NCBI GenBank assembly: GCA_044348085.1
Contig: JBIKTM010000003.1
Span: 79,686 to 143,685 of the forward strand
Direction of reading: 5' to 3'
Length of the DNA stretch: 64,000 nt
Source of the DNA: Verrucolacustris sp044348085
Lineage (GTDB): Bacteria > Verrucomicrobiota > Verrucomicrobiia > Methylacidiphilales > Verrucolacustridaceae
Under the pieces are notes generated by a model, which saw nothing but the letters and a program-made list of their open reading frames with translations, was not told the DNA's origin and searched no databases. Shown here in pieces: positions 16,059-23,656 of the stretch. Made by a program: the position numbers and the translations under genes. Within the stretch, counting starts at the first letter, position 1. The number at the start of each line of letters is the position of its first letter.

Positions 16059-17669
16059 ATGATCCAAGTCGGTTCCCCATCTTTTGAACGCCGGACTGAT
16101 CTGGATGCGCTCCGGGGCGTGGCCATGGTATTGGGCATCGTCCTGCACGCCTCCCTCAGCTTTTTTCCCTGCCCGTGGCCTGTTCAGGACAACAGGCAAA
16201 ATGGCTGGCTTTTTCTTGTCTATGTTGTGATTCATGAATTCCGCATGCCGCTTTTTTTTCTGATCAGCGGGTTCTTCACCATGTTTCTCTTCAGAAAATA
16301 CGGTTTGCGGAAAATGCTTCACCTCCGTGCTACCAGAATCTTGTTGCCGCTCATTCTTTCGCTTTTAACGATTGGGCCACTGACGTTCTTTTTATATCAA
16401 CAAGGCCAAAGCGTGACCCGCATTGCGCCTGACTCCAAGCCCCCTTGGGTCGCGGCCATCCTTCAGAATGATTCGGCTTCTCTGCAGAACGCCTTAGCCC
16501 AAGTGAGGCCTGAATGGAAAGACCCCTACCATCGACTGACTCCGATTTACTGGTCCGCCTTGGCCGGAAATAACAAAGCCATCCACCTCTGCCTAGAAAG
16601 CGGAGCCGACATCAACCAACCGGTCACAGAAGGAAACACCCCCCTTCATGCCGCGGCCCTTTTCGCCCATCCCGAAACCGTCCGCCTACTTTTGGCGAAG
16701 GGTGCCGATCCGACGGCCATAAATCAGGGAGGAAGAACTGCACGAGAATTCGCGGTTTCTCTGACCCGAGCCACCCCCCAATTAGTGAAAGAACTGGGCC
16801 TGACGAAACCGGAGACCGCCAAGCTTTCGACCGCCAGCAAGGAGGTTTTCGAAATCCTATCCCGTGCGGAGGAGGAAAAAACAGGGCGTACGATTCCCGG
16901 GCAAATCAATGCCGCCGTTCTCCAATATCATGCCTTCCTTCAGTCCGATCTTTTTAACGTCCCTCTGGGCCCATTCTCCTTTCAACTTTTCACCACCAAG
17001 ATTTTTGATCACTTGTGGTTTTTGTGGATGCTTTCCTGGCTGGTGACCGGCTTTGCCTTGGTCATTCATTGGGGGGTTTTGCCCGCGGGCAGGCATCTTC
17101 CGTGGATCCTGGTCTTTAGCCTGTTGCCCCAAATCTTCATGGTCACCCTGGGGGCGGACCTTTGGATGGGGCTTCTGTTCCCTCCCCATATGATCGCCTA
17201 CTACGGTTGTTTTTTTTGGTTCGGGGCATCTGTTTTTGCTCAAGAGGGAATGCACACCCGCTTGGGCGCCCGCTGGAAACTTCTGCTGCCCGCAGGACTC
17301 CTGATCCTTATACCCGCCTCCTTGCTCACCCTCTCTTCGCATTTGTTGAACAGCCTGATCCAGTCCGTGAACGCGTGGTTTCTGGCCTTCGGGTTCATCG
17401 GTTTGTTTGGAAGGTATGCCTCCAACCTCGGCCGGAAAACCCGCTGGCTTTCTGATGCCACCTACTGGATGTACCTGGCCCATCTCCCTCTTGTTCTTAG
17501 TATTCAACTTCTGATCTTTCGGTGGCCCTCGGCAGCGATCCTTAAGTTTCTTTTCGTCAACATTGTGGCCACCGCTCTTCTGCTGATCTCCTACGGTTGG
17601 TTCATCCGCTACTCTTGGGTGGGAACTATGCTGAACGGCCCAAGGAAAAGATCGCCATCCGTCCCATAA
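16059..17669 (+). CDS. Membrane acyltransferase-3 family protein with inserted ankyrin repeats (copy 1)
   Basis: A 536-residue integral membrane protein. The start RRTDLDALRGVAMVLGIVLH gives the family's Arg and catalytic-type His (His30) in helix 1, and helices 2-3 follow (FRMPLFFLISGFFTMFLF). Between about residues 130 and 240 a soluble loop carries ankyrin repeats (LTPIYWSALAGNNKAI, GNTPLHAAALFAHPETVRLL), after which further helices resume (LWFLWMLSWLVTGFALV). OpgC/Oac-like members transfer acyl groups to extracytoplasmic glycans or lipids. The ankyrin insertion is not a usual architecture, and copy 2 has it too. It is followed by a desaturase 56 bp on. Confidence 0.85.
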   Translation: MIQVGSPSFERRTDLDALRGVAMVLGIVLHASLSFFPCPWPVQDNRQNGWLFLVYVVIHEFRMPLFFLISGFFTMFLFRKYGLRKMLHLRATRILLPLILSLLTIGPLTFFLYQQGQSVTRIAPDSKPPWVAAILQNDSASLQNALAQVRPEWKDPYHRLTPIYWSALAGNNKAIHLCLESGADINQPVTEGNTPLHAAALFAHPETVRLLLAKGADPTAINQGGRTAREFAVSLTRATPQLVKELGLTKPETAKLSTASKEVFEILSRAEEEKTGRTIPGQINAAVLQYHAFLQSDLFNVPLGPFSFQLFTTKIFDHLWFLWMLSWLVTGFALVIHWGVLPAGRHLPWILVFSLLPQIFMVTLGADLWMGLLFPPHMIAYYGCFFWFGASVFAQEGMHTRLGARWKLLLPAGLLILIPASLLTLSSHLLNSLIQSVNAWFLAFGFIGLFGRYASNLGRKTRWLSDATYWMYLAHLPLVLSIQLLIFRWPSAAILKFLFVNIVATALLLISYGWFIRYSWVGTMLNGPRKRSPSVP

Positions 17670-17725
17670 AAAAGTTTGCTTGGAAGCCTCTGGACTTATT
17701 TTAAGAACTATGGGTAAGCCTGATT

Positions 17726-18694
17726 ATGGACGCCAACCCGATTCCCTCAAAACGTCACTCTACCCCTGCTTGTGAGGTGGTGGGCGTCACCCCCAACGGG
17801 TCGATTTGGAAATTTTTTCGGATTCTAGTTGTGGGTCTTCCCCCACTTGGTGTCCTCGTGGCCATGGTCCTTGGCTGGCAAGGATGGTTTCGCCCGGTGG
17901 ATTTGGTTATTTTTAGTTTTCTCTATTTGGTCACCGGTTTCGGAATCACCATAGGCTTCCATCGGCTTTTTACCCACCGCTCTTTTCAAGCCTCCCCCCT
18001 GACTATATGGGGCTTGGGAATCGCCGGAAGCATGGCCATTGAGGGCCCCCTCGCTTGGTGGGTGGCGACCCACCGCCGGCATCACCAGCATTCGGACGAG
18101 GAGTCCGATCCGCACTCCCCGCACCTCCATCGTCGACCCGGAATAGCCGGAGCAGTCTCGGCCTTCTTTCACTCCCATCTGGGCTGGACCTTCCGAAAAG
18201 ATTGCACCGATACCGACCTGCGGCGCTACGCTCCGGACATTCTCGGGGATCAACGACTGATGATCATCCACCGGTTTTTTCCACTTTGGGTGATCCTTGG
18301 CCTGATCTTGCCTGCCGCCTTCGGCTGGCTCGCGGAGCCCAACTCGCGGGGAGCCTTTCTTGGCTTTCTATGGGGCGGACTGGTTCGTGTCTTCATGGTC
18401 CACCACGTCACTTGGAGCGTGAACAGTGTCTGCCATATCTGGGGTCTTCAGGACCACGAAACTGGAGATGAGAGCCGCAACAATCTTCTCTTTGGCGTAT
18501 TGGCTCTCGGGGAGGGATGGCATAACAACCATCACGCTTTTCCTTCCAGCGCACGGCATGGACTGGAGTGGTGGCAGTTGGACTTCAGCTGGCTTCTGAT
18601 TCGAATCCTGGCCGTCCTGGGGTTGGCACGAGAGGTGAAATCCGCAACCTCAAAACGTTCAAGCCCGTCCGCCCAGCATGTTGCCAGGCCTTAA
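17726..18694 (+). CDS. Acyl-CoA/acyl-lipid fatty acid desaturase (copy 1)
   Basis: A 322-residue membrane desaturase of the delta-9 (DesC/OLE1-like) type. The three His boxes are present: FHRLFTHR near residue 78, THRRHHQHSD near 115, and EGWHNNHHAFP near 260, giving the di-iron site. Hydrophobic segments lie before box 1 and between boxes 2 and 3. It introduces a double bond into an acyl chain. It uses the same promoter as the ankyrin-acyltransferase and overlaps plsC by 17 bp, so the three are one operon. Confidence 0.95.
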   Translation: MDANPIPSKRHSTPACEVVGVTPNGSIWKFFRILVVGLPPLGVLVAMVLGWQGWFRPVDLVIFSFLYLVTGFGITIGFHRLFTHRSFQASPLTIWGLGIAGSMAIEGPLAWWVATHRRHHQHSDEESDPHSPHLHRRPGIAGAVSAFFHSHLGWTFRKDCTDTDLRRYAPDILGDQRLMIIHRFFPLWVILGLILPAAFGWLAEPNSRGAFLGFLWGGLVRVFMVHHVTWSVNSVCHIWGLQDHETGDESRNNLLFGVLALGEGWHNNHHAFPSSARHGLEWWQLDFSWLLIRILAVLGLAREVKSATSKRSSPSAQHVARP

Positions 18695-19460
18695 AATCCA
18701 TCGGTTATCGGCGGACGACCGCCGAAAAGAGCTCCGCAACATCCTGCTTTGGTTGCCCATCAATCTTCTCCAGGCAGGCAGCTTTGTGGCGGTCTGCCTG
18801 ATCCTGATCCCCCTTGCCCTCCTGATCCACCGAATTACAGGAAACACAAAAATCCCGCTTTGGATGGCCCATCGCTGGTGGGGCCCCATCGTGGTGGGAG
18901 GTGGTCTGGCCAAGCTTAAAGTAAGCGGAAAGCACCATTGGAATCCGAATAAGACCTATCTTGTGGTCGCCAACCATCAGTCCTATTTCGACATACCTGT
19001 CCTTTACTCAGCACTACCCGCCCCGCTTCATTTTTTGGGTGTGGATTATCTCCAAAAAGTTCCGGGGGTGGGCCACTTCGGAAAAGCTGTGGGGACCATC
19101 TATCTAAACCTGCGCTCCCCTGCCCACTCGGCGACCGCGATTCGCGAATTATGCACTTACCTTCGGTCAGGCCGATCTACCGTAGTTTTTCCAGAGGGAA
19201 CACGGTCTTGGGACGGCCGGATCGGCCGGTTTTCCTCCGCCTTATTCTCCGCTGCCATTCATGCTGCGGTTGAGATTGTCCCCGTAGCCATCGTTAACAG
19301 CCGGAAGGTAATGCCGCGAGGAGGCGGATTTCTTTTTCGGCCCGGCACCGTAGAGGTTCGATTGGCTCCTCCTATTTCCACACAGAACGTTTCCCCCAAG
19401 GATTATGATGCCCTCGCCAAAAAGATTCGTGAAAGAATCGAACTCCTACACGCCTCCTGA
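18678..19460 (+). CDS. plsC: 1-acyl-glycerol-3-phosphate acyltransferase (PlsC-like)
   Basis: A 260-residue LPLAT family enzyme. Catalytic NHQSYFD (NHx4D) lies at about residue 99 and the glycerophosphate-binding FPEGTRSWDG at about 175, with a hydrophobic N-terminal anchor (INLLQAGSFVAVCLILIPLAL). It makes phosphatidic acid from lysophosphatidic acid, or acylates a related alcohol. It overlaps the desaturase stop by 17 bp, so translation is likely coupled. It converges with the exporter gene on the other strand. A role specific to the island's lipid, rather than general phospholipid synthesis, is inference. Confidence 0.92.
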   Translation: MLPGLKIHRLSADDRRKELRNILLWLPINLLQAGSFVAVCLILIPLALLIHRITGNTKIPLWMAHRWWGPIVVGGGLAKLKVSGKHHWNPNKTYLVVANHQSYFDIPVLYSALPAPLHFLGVDYLQKVPGVGHFGKAVGTIYLNLRSPAHSATAIRELCTYLRSGRSTVVFPEGTRSWDGRIGRFSSALFSAAIHAAVEIVPVAIVNSRKVMPRGGGFLFRPGTVEVRLAPPISTQNVSPKDYDALAKKIRERIELLHAS

Positions 19461-19515
19461 GGCGTTAAGAAGCTCGAGGCTTGTCCTTGCGAAGGAAACC
19501 CCCTTATAACCCAGC

Positions 19516-20448
19516 CTAACGCTCAATATAGACGTCCACCTGCTGGCCGACGTAAAGGGGGCGATTGGGCGGATCAAATTGATAAATCACCTGAAGGACC
19601 CGAGTATCCACCCTTTCCGTGCTTGCCCCCGTGAGGGATTTTTTGGGAATCACATAGGGCTCAATACGGGTGAAACGCAGGGGAATAGCGTTCTTCGTCT
19701 CCCCTTTGACATAGGCCACAGCAGGAGCCCCTGGCCTGACCATACCCGAATTCTGCTCATCAATATCCACTCGGATCTGCAGCTTACCGATCCCTCCCAA
19801 GACAAAAAGAGCATTGCCGGACACAATAGCCGAGTATTCTCCCTCTCGGATATTCGCCTGGAGGATTACCCCGTCCCTTGGGGCCAAGATATTTTGCTTT
19901 TCCAACAATACCTGGGTGACTCGTAGATCACTCTGCGCAAGGGTCAGTTCGCTTTTGCTTTTTTCCAGATTTGCCAATGCATTTAAATGGTCGAAATGCC
20001 GTCGCCTAAATTCTTCATCTGTCACCACCCCTTCCCGATTCAACGCACTATACCTCCTCAACTGATCTTCCATATCCTCCACATTCACCTGCCAAACCTT
20101 GATTTGGCTCCTAGATACGTTGATCCGCGCCTCGGCCGCCTCCTTTTGGGCAACCAGGTCCCGCGTATCCATGATCGCCAAGATCTGGCCTGTCTTCACC
20201 TCCTCCCCCACCTTGACCAATACCTTTTCAATCATACTGCTAGACGAAGGCGCGATGGTCACGTTCTCGTTGACCGCCTCAATGAGGCCCGCCCCGGCAA
20301 CGCTACTGGAGTAGGGAGACTCGGGCGGAGGGACCAGCGGGGCGGCCGGCGGAACCGATTCATTTTTTCTCTGTTGTTGCATCAGAAAAAAAGCTGCAAC
20401 CAACCCGAGTAGCCCCAAATAGAAAGTTATTTTCTTAAAAATGGGCAT
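19516..20448 (-). CDS. HlyD/DevB-like periplasmic adaptor of an ABC exporter
   Basis: A 310-residue membrane fusion protein with an N-terminal anchor (ITFYLGLLGLVAAFFLM), a lipoyl half-motif (IEKVLVKVGEEVKTGQILAIMD), a coiled-coil hairpin (about 95-170), a second lipoyl half (APRDGVILQANIREGEYSAI) and a beta-barrel. It resembles DevB, the adaptor of the cyanobacterial heterocyst glycolipid exporter DevBCA-TolC. It is the last gene of a devC-devA-devB order operon, overlapping devA by 14 bp. The outer-membrane partner could be the TolC at 32546. Confidence 0.88.
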   Translation of the reverse strand: MPIFKKITFYLGLLGLVAAFFLMQQQRKNESVPPAAPLVPPPESPYSSSVAGAGLIEAVNENVTIAPSSSSMIEKVLVKVGEEVKTGQILAIMDTRDLVAQKEAAEARINVSRSQIKVWQVNVEDMEDQLRRYSALNREGVVTDEEFRRRHFDHLNALANLEKSKSELTLAQSDLRVTQVLLEKQNILAPRDGVILQANIREGEYSAIVSGNALFVLGGIGKLQIRVDIDEQNSGMVRPGAPAVAYVKGETKNAIPLRFTRIEPYVIPKKSLTGASTERVDTRVLQVIYQFDPPNRPLYVGQQVDVYIER

Positions 20449-21151
20449 GTTCGGTTTCCGCAGGCTTCTGGGAAGTGATTTTCAAAATTTTCCCGTCCTC
20501 CATTTCGGCTATGCGGTCTGCATATTTATAGGTGCGACTATCATGCGTGACAACAATGACGCATCGGTGCGGCGTTTGGGCGGTCTCCTTCAGGCAATCC
20601 ATGATCAAAGCCCCGTTTTTTCCGTCGAGCGCTGAGGTCGGCTCATCGCAGATTAGGAGTTCCGGCTCATGCACCAATGCCCGAGCAATCGCCACCCGCT
20701 GCTGCTGTCCCCCTGAAAGGTTATGCGGATGATCGTTTCCCCTTCCCCCCAAGCCAACTTTTTCCAGGGTCTCGTTCGCCTTTTCCAATGCATCCTTCAT
20801 CTGTTCTCCGTTGAGCAGAAGAGGAATCGCCGCATTTTCGGCCACACTCAAGGTGGGGATCAAGTGAAACTTCTGAAAAATAAAACCGATATGTTTTCCC
20901 CGGAATGCAGTGATCTGATGGCGACTCATCTTTTGCAGATCTTGCCCTAACAGGCATATCTCCCCCTCCTCACAGTCGAGCGTTCCGGCAACTAGGCTTA
21001 GGAGCGTGGTTTTTCCGCAACCGGACGGCCCCACGATCATCAGCATTTCTCCCAATTGGACGTCCAGATCCACACCGCGCAACACTTGGGTCCGGGCCAA
21101 GCCCTCGCCAAAAGACCGAACCACACCTCGTACTGAAACGGCCTCGTTCAA
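20435..21151 (-). CDS. DevA/MacB-type ABC transporter ATPase
   Basis: Walker A VGPSGCGKTTLL, signature LSGGQQQRVAIARAL and Walker B LLICDEPTSALD are complete, with the LolD/DevA-like pattern. The open frame reaches 21226, deep inside the permease gene. A TTG at 21151, 4 bp after the permease stop, fits homology better (LNEAVSVRGVVRSFG) and gives 239 residues, close to the usual 230. It energises the permease encoded upstream and the adaptor encoded downstream. The substrate is unknown; a glycolipid is suggested by DevA-like relatives and by the lipid genes around it. Confidence 0.9.
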   Translation of the reverse strand: MNEAVSVRGVVRSFGEGLARTQVLRGVDLDVQLGEMLMIVGPSGCGKTTLLSLVAGTLDCEEGEICLLGQDLQKMSRHQITAFRGKHIGFIFQKFHLIPTLSVAENAAIPLLLNGEQMKDALEKANETLEKVGLGGRGNDHPHNLSGGQQQRVAIARALVHEPELLICDEPTSALDGKNGALIMDCLKETAQTPHRCVIVVTHDSRTYKYADRIAEMEDGKILKITSQKPAETEHAHF

Positions 21152-21155
21152 GGAT

Positions 21156-22295
21156 TCAATTCCGAAAAACCTCTGCAGTCTCGAGGCGGGAAATCCGCCA
21201 AATTCCGAAGAACGCCGAGAGGGCACAGATTCCCAGAATCACCGTGAGGGTGAAAAGCAGCAGATACGAGGGCAGATAAAATGGGGGCGAGCCCCTTCCC
21301 TGAACAACAAATCCAAACAGACAGGCCAATCCGGTTCCCAAAGTGTAACCAATCAACCCCACGGTCAAAGCCTGTAAAAGAAGCATCCGAGCCAAGAGCG
21401 ATTGACTCGCCCCCATCGCTTTGAGGGCCCCCAAATGTGGGGTGATTTCCAGAACGAAAGAGTAAAACGTCTGCCCCGAAATCACGATGCCCACAATCAT
21501 TCCCAGCAGAATGGTGGTCCCCATAGAAACAGGAATTCCCGTGTTCTTGATATACCAACGGACGGTGGACCAGAAAAATTCGTTTTTGGTGTACGCGTTG
21601 AGGCCCGTTTCCCGTTGGATGGCTTGGGCCACCTGCTCCTCCGTCTTGCCCTCCCGCGGTCCGGCAATGACATAGCTCAACATGTTTCGGGTTTTTGGGG
21701 CATACTCTAGGCACCGCTCGTAGGTCGTGAACACGTAGGGCGAGCCACTAAAAAGACGCTTGGTCTTGCAGATACCGACAATTCGCGCCTCATGATCATT
21801 GATTTCAAAAACATCCCCTACCGCCAGAGGCGGCTTTCCTTCCATTTGGAATCTAGTCGTGCCGTACTCGTCTAGCACCACCGTGTGAGGAAGTCGTAGA
21901 TCCTCAATCCGTCCGCTCACCATCTCTCTTGGGCGACCCATAAGGGTAGATGCATCCAGACCAATGACTTGAGCGACCTTGAAGGTGCCATCCGCAAGCC
22001 GGACTTGGAGGCTTTGCGAGGCCACGGGCAAAGCCCAGCCCACTCCGTCCACGGATCGAACCCGCAACAGGGTCATATCCCGCAGATTTTTCACCGAATT
22101 GACTTCCTCCACCTTGGGATCCACCACCCAGATTGGCGCATTCATATTCCGCAACGTTCCCGCCGTCCACATCATGAGTCCGCAAAAAACCGAAGCCTGC
22201 TGGGTCATCAGGAGAGCGGAAAAGGTAATTCCGCTAAGAAGCATGAGGTACTTTCCTCGGTCAGCCAGCATCATTTTAATGGCTAAGGTCAACAT
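21156..22295 (-). CDS. DevC/FtsX-like ABC exporter permease
   Basis: A 379-residue MacB/FtsX-type permease: helix 1 near the N-terminus (YLMLLSGITFSALLMTQQ), a large periplasmic domain of about residues 40-245, then three helices at the C-terminus (GTTILLGMIVGIVISGQTF, LLLQALTVGLIGYTLGTG and LLLFTLTVILGICALSAFFG). The sequence pattern (ALKAMGAS, LSYVIAGPREG) is DevC-like. It is the first gene of the exporter operon. DevBCA exports heterocyst glycolipid in cyanobacteria; substrate conservation here is inference. Confidence 0.88.
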   Translation of the reverse strand: MLTLAIKMMLADRGKYLMLLSGITFSALLMTQQASVFCGLMMWTAGTLRNMNAPIWVVDPKVEEVNSVKNLRDMTLLRVRSVDGVGWALPVASQSLQVRLADGTFKVAQVIGLDASTLMGRPREMVSGRIEDLRLPHTVVLDEYGTTRFQMEGKPPLAVGDVFEINDHEARIVGICKTKRLFSGSPYVFTTYERCLEYAPKTRNMLSYVIAGPREGKTEEQVAQAIQRETGLNAYTKNEFFWSTVRWYIKNTGIPVSMGTTILLGMIVGIVISGQTFYSFVLEITPHLGALKAMGASQSLLARMLLLQALTVGLIGYTLGTGLACLFGFVVQGRGSPPFYLPSYLLLFTLTVILGICALSAFFGIWRISRLETAEVFRN

Positions 22296-22457
22296 AAGAA
22301 ATAAACTATAAACCCTAATGGATTTAGATGTCTAAAAAAAGGAAATATAGTCTAGAGACGTTTCCCAATCCGCCTCCCTCACCTTGTCATTCCGTTCCGC
22401 AATCGGGGGCTCGCATTTCCCGCCCGAACAACCGCCGAACCACAAAATGGCGGTCCC

Positions 22458-22562
22458 TTGACTCTCAAAACCCCATCTGGCAACAACAGAATATGGGAAT
22501 CAGAGTTTCAAGCTTCAAACTCTGGGCCAACGTCCTGGACTGCCGAAAGCGATTTCCTATCA
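22458..22562. repeat. 105-bp near-identical direct repeat, left copy
   Basis: It matches 28518-28622 at 102 of 105 bases by eye (offset exactly 6060). It contains an imperfect palindrome with arms CAGAGTTT (22501-22508) and AAACTCTG (22517-22524) around an inner AAGCTT. It lies in the 296-bp spacer between the exporter operon and desaturase 2. No ORF in the spacer looks genuine; the upstream part has nothing recognisable. Confidence 0.9.
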
Positions 22563-22591
22563 ACCTGTGTGGTCCACAGATTTCACATTCC

Positions 22592-23599
22592 ATGTCGCTT
22601 TCCTCATCGGCCGGCACAGGCCTTCACCGCCACAACGTCAAGGGCAAGGGCGATGGGCTCCCCTCCGGCGGGCCGCTCAGGCACCTGGTCCGGTTCATCT
22701 TCTATGTCTTCCTGCCGGCCCTAGCCGGAGTGGCGATGTGGACCCTGTGGCGGGGTTGGTTTTCACCGGTGGATCTTGCCCTGTTCGTCGGCTTCTACCT
22801 CATGAGCGGACTGGGAATCACTCTGGGCTACCATCGGTTTTTCACGCATCAGAGCTTCCGGACGACGCGGTGGATCGCCTGGTTGCTCGGGGTGATGGGG
22901 AGCATGGCCGTGCAGGGGCCGGTGATCTGGTGGGTCTCCACCCACCGGGTGCATCACCAGCATTCCGATGACGACGAGGATCCCCATTCGCCTCATGCGG
23001 GACGGCCCCATGGATTCGGGTCTACACTTCGGGGCTTTGTCCATGCCCACATTGGCTGGGCCCTCGAGTACCAGCCCCGAGATCGGTCACCTCAGGTGAG
23101 AGATCTCCTCGCCGACCCGCTCTGCGTTCACCTCGACGCGTGGTTCCCCTTCTGGGGAGTCTTCGGGATGGTCGCGCCGGCCGTGATTGGAGGATGCGTG
23201 ACGCAGTCTTGGTGGGGTGCCTTGTCTGGATTTCTCTGGGGTGGCGTCGTCCGCGTCTTTCTGGTCCACCACGTCACCTGGAGCGTCAACAGCATCTGCC
23301 ACCTCTGGGGTTCCAGGGACTTCGAATCCCGCGACCAGAGCCGGAACAACGTCGTGGTGGGGCTGCTCGCACTGGGAGAAGGCTGGCACAACAATCACCA
23401 TGCCTTCCCCTACAGCGCCCGCCATGGGCTCCAGTGGTGGCAGTTCGATCTCAGCTGGATCGTGATCCGCATCCTCTCGGCGCTCGATCTGGCCATGCAT
23501 GTCCGGACCGTGCCACTGGAACGGATCGAGGCCCTGCGCCGCAGGCAGCACCACCCTGGAACCGGGGCTCTTGAGTCTGAGCCTCTAAGAGCAACATAG
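22592..23599 (+). CDS. Fatty acid desaturase (copy 2)
   Basis: A 335-residue paralogue of the desaturase at 17726-18694. The His boxes are YHRFFTHQ, THRVHHQHSD and EGWHNNHHAFP. ATG 22592 was chosen because the longer frame to 22328 runs through the 105-bp repeat and has no homology. It is markedly more GC-rich at third positions than copy 1, suggesting a different donor. It is the first gene of desaturase2-mpaB2-MFS2, with 57 bp to the next gene. Confidence 0.93.
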   Translation: MSLSSSAGTGLHRHNVKGKGDGLPSGGPLRHLVRFIFYVFLPALAGVAMWTLWRGWFSPVDLALFVGFYLMSGLGITLGYHRFFTHQSFRTTRWIAWLLGVMGSMAVQGPVIWWVSTHRVHHQHSDDDEDPHSPHAGRPHGFGSTLRGFVHAHIGWALEYQPRDRSPQVRDLLADPLCVHLDAWFPFWGVFGMVAPAVIGGCVTQSWWGALSGFLWGGVVRVFLVHHVTWSVNSICHLWGSRDFESRDQSRNNVVVGLLALGEGWHNNHHAFPYSARHGLQWWQFDLSWIVIRILSALDLAMHVRTVPLERIEALRRRQHHPGTGALESEPLRAT

Positions 23600-23656
23600 G
23601 GCCGTTGCATCAAACCGGGCGCTCGACGGAATCTTTCGCCATCAGCGATTCGCACG

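Noticed and set aside
16857..17507. Minus-strand frame of 216 codons opposite the ankyrin-acyltransferase
   Set aside because: Low-complexity Gly/Gln/Lys translation; the plus strand carries the membrane protein with conserved helices.
22458..22562. The 105-bp repeat as an integron attC site
   Set aside because: No RYYYAAC/GTTRRRY core pair could be placed and no integrase lies in the window.
22328..22591. N-terminal extension of desaturase 2
   Set aside because: It runs through the 105-bp repeat and has no similarity to desaturases; ATG 22592 gives the expected start.
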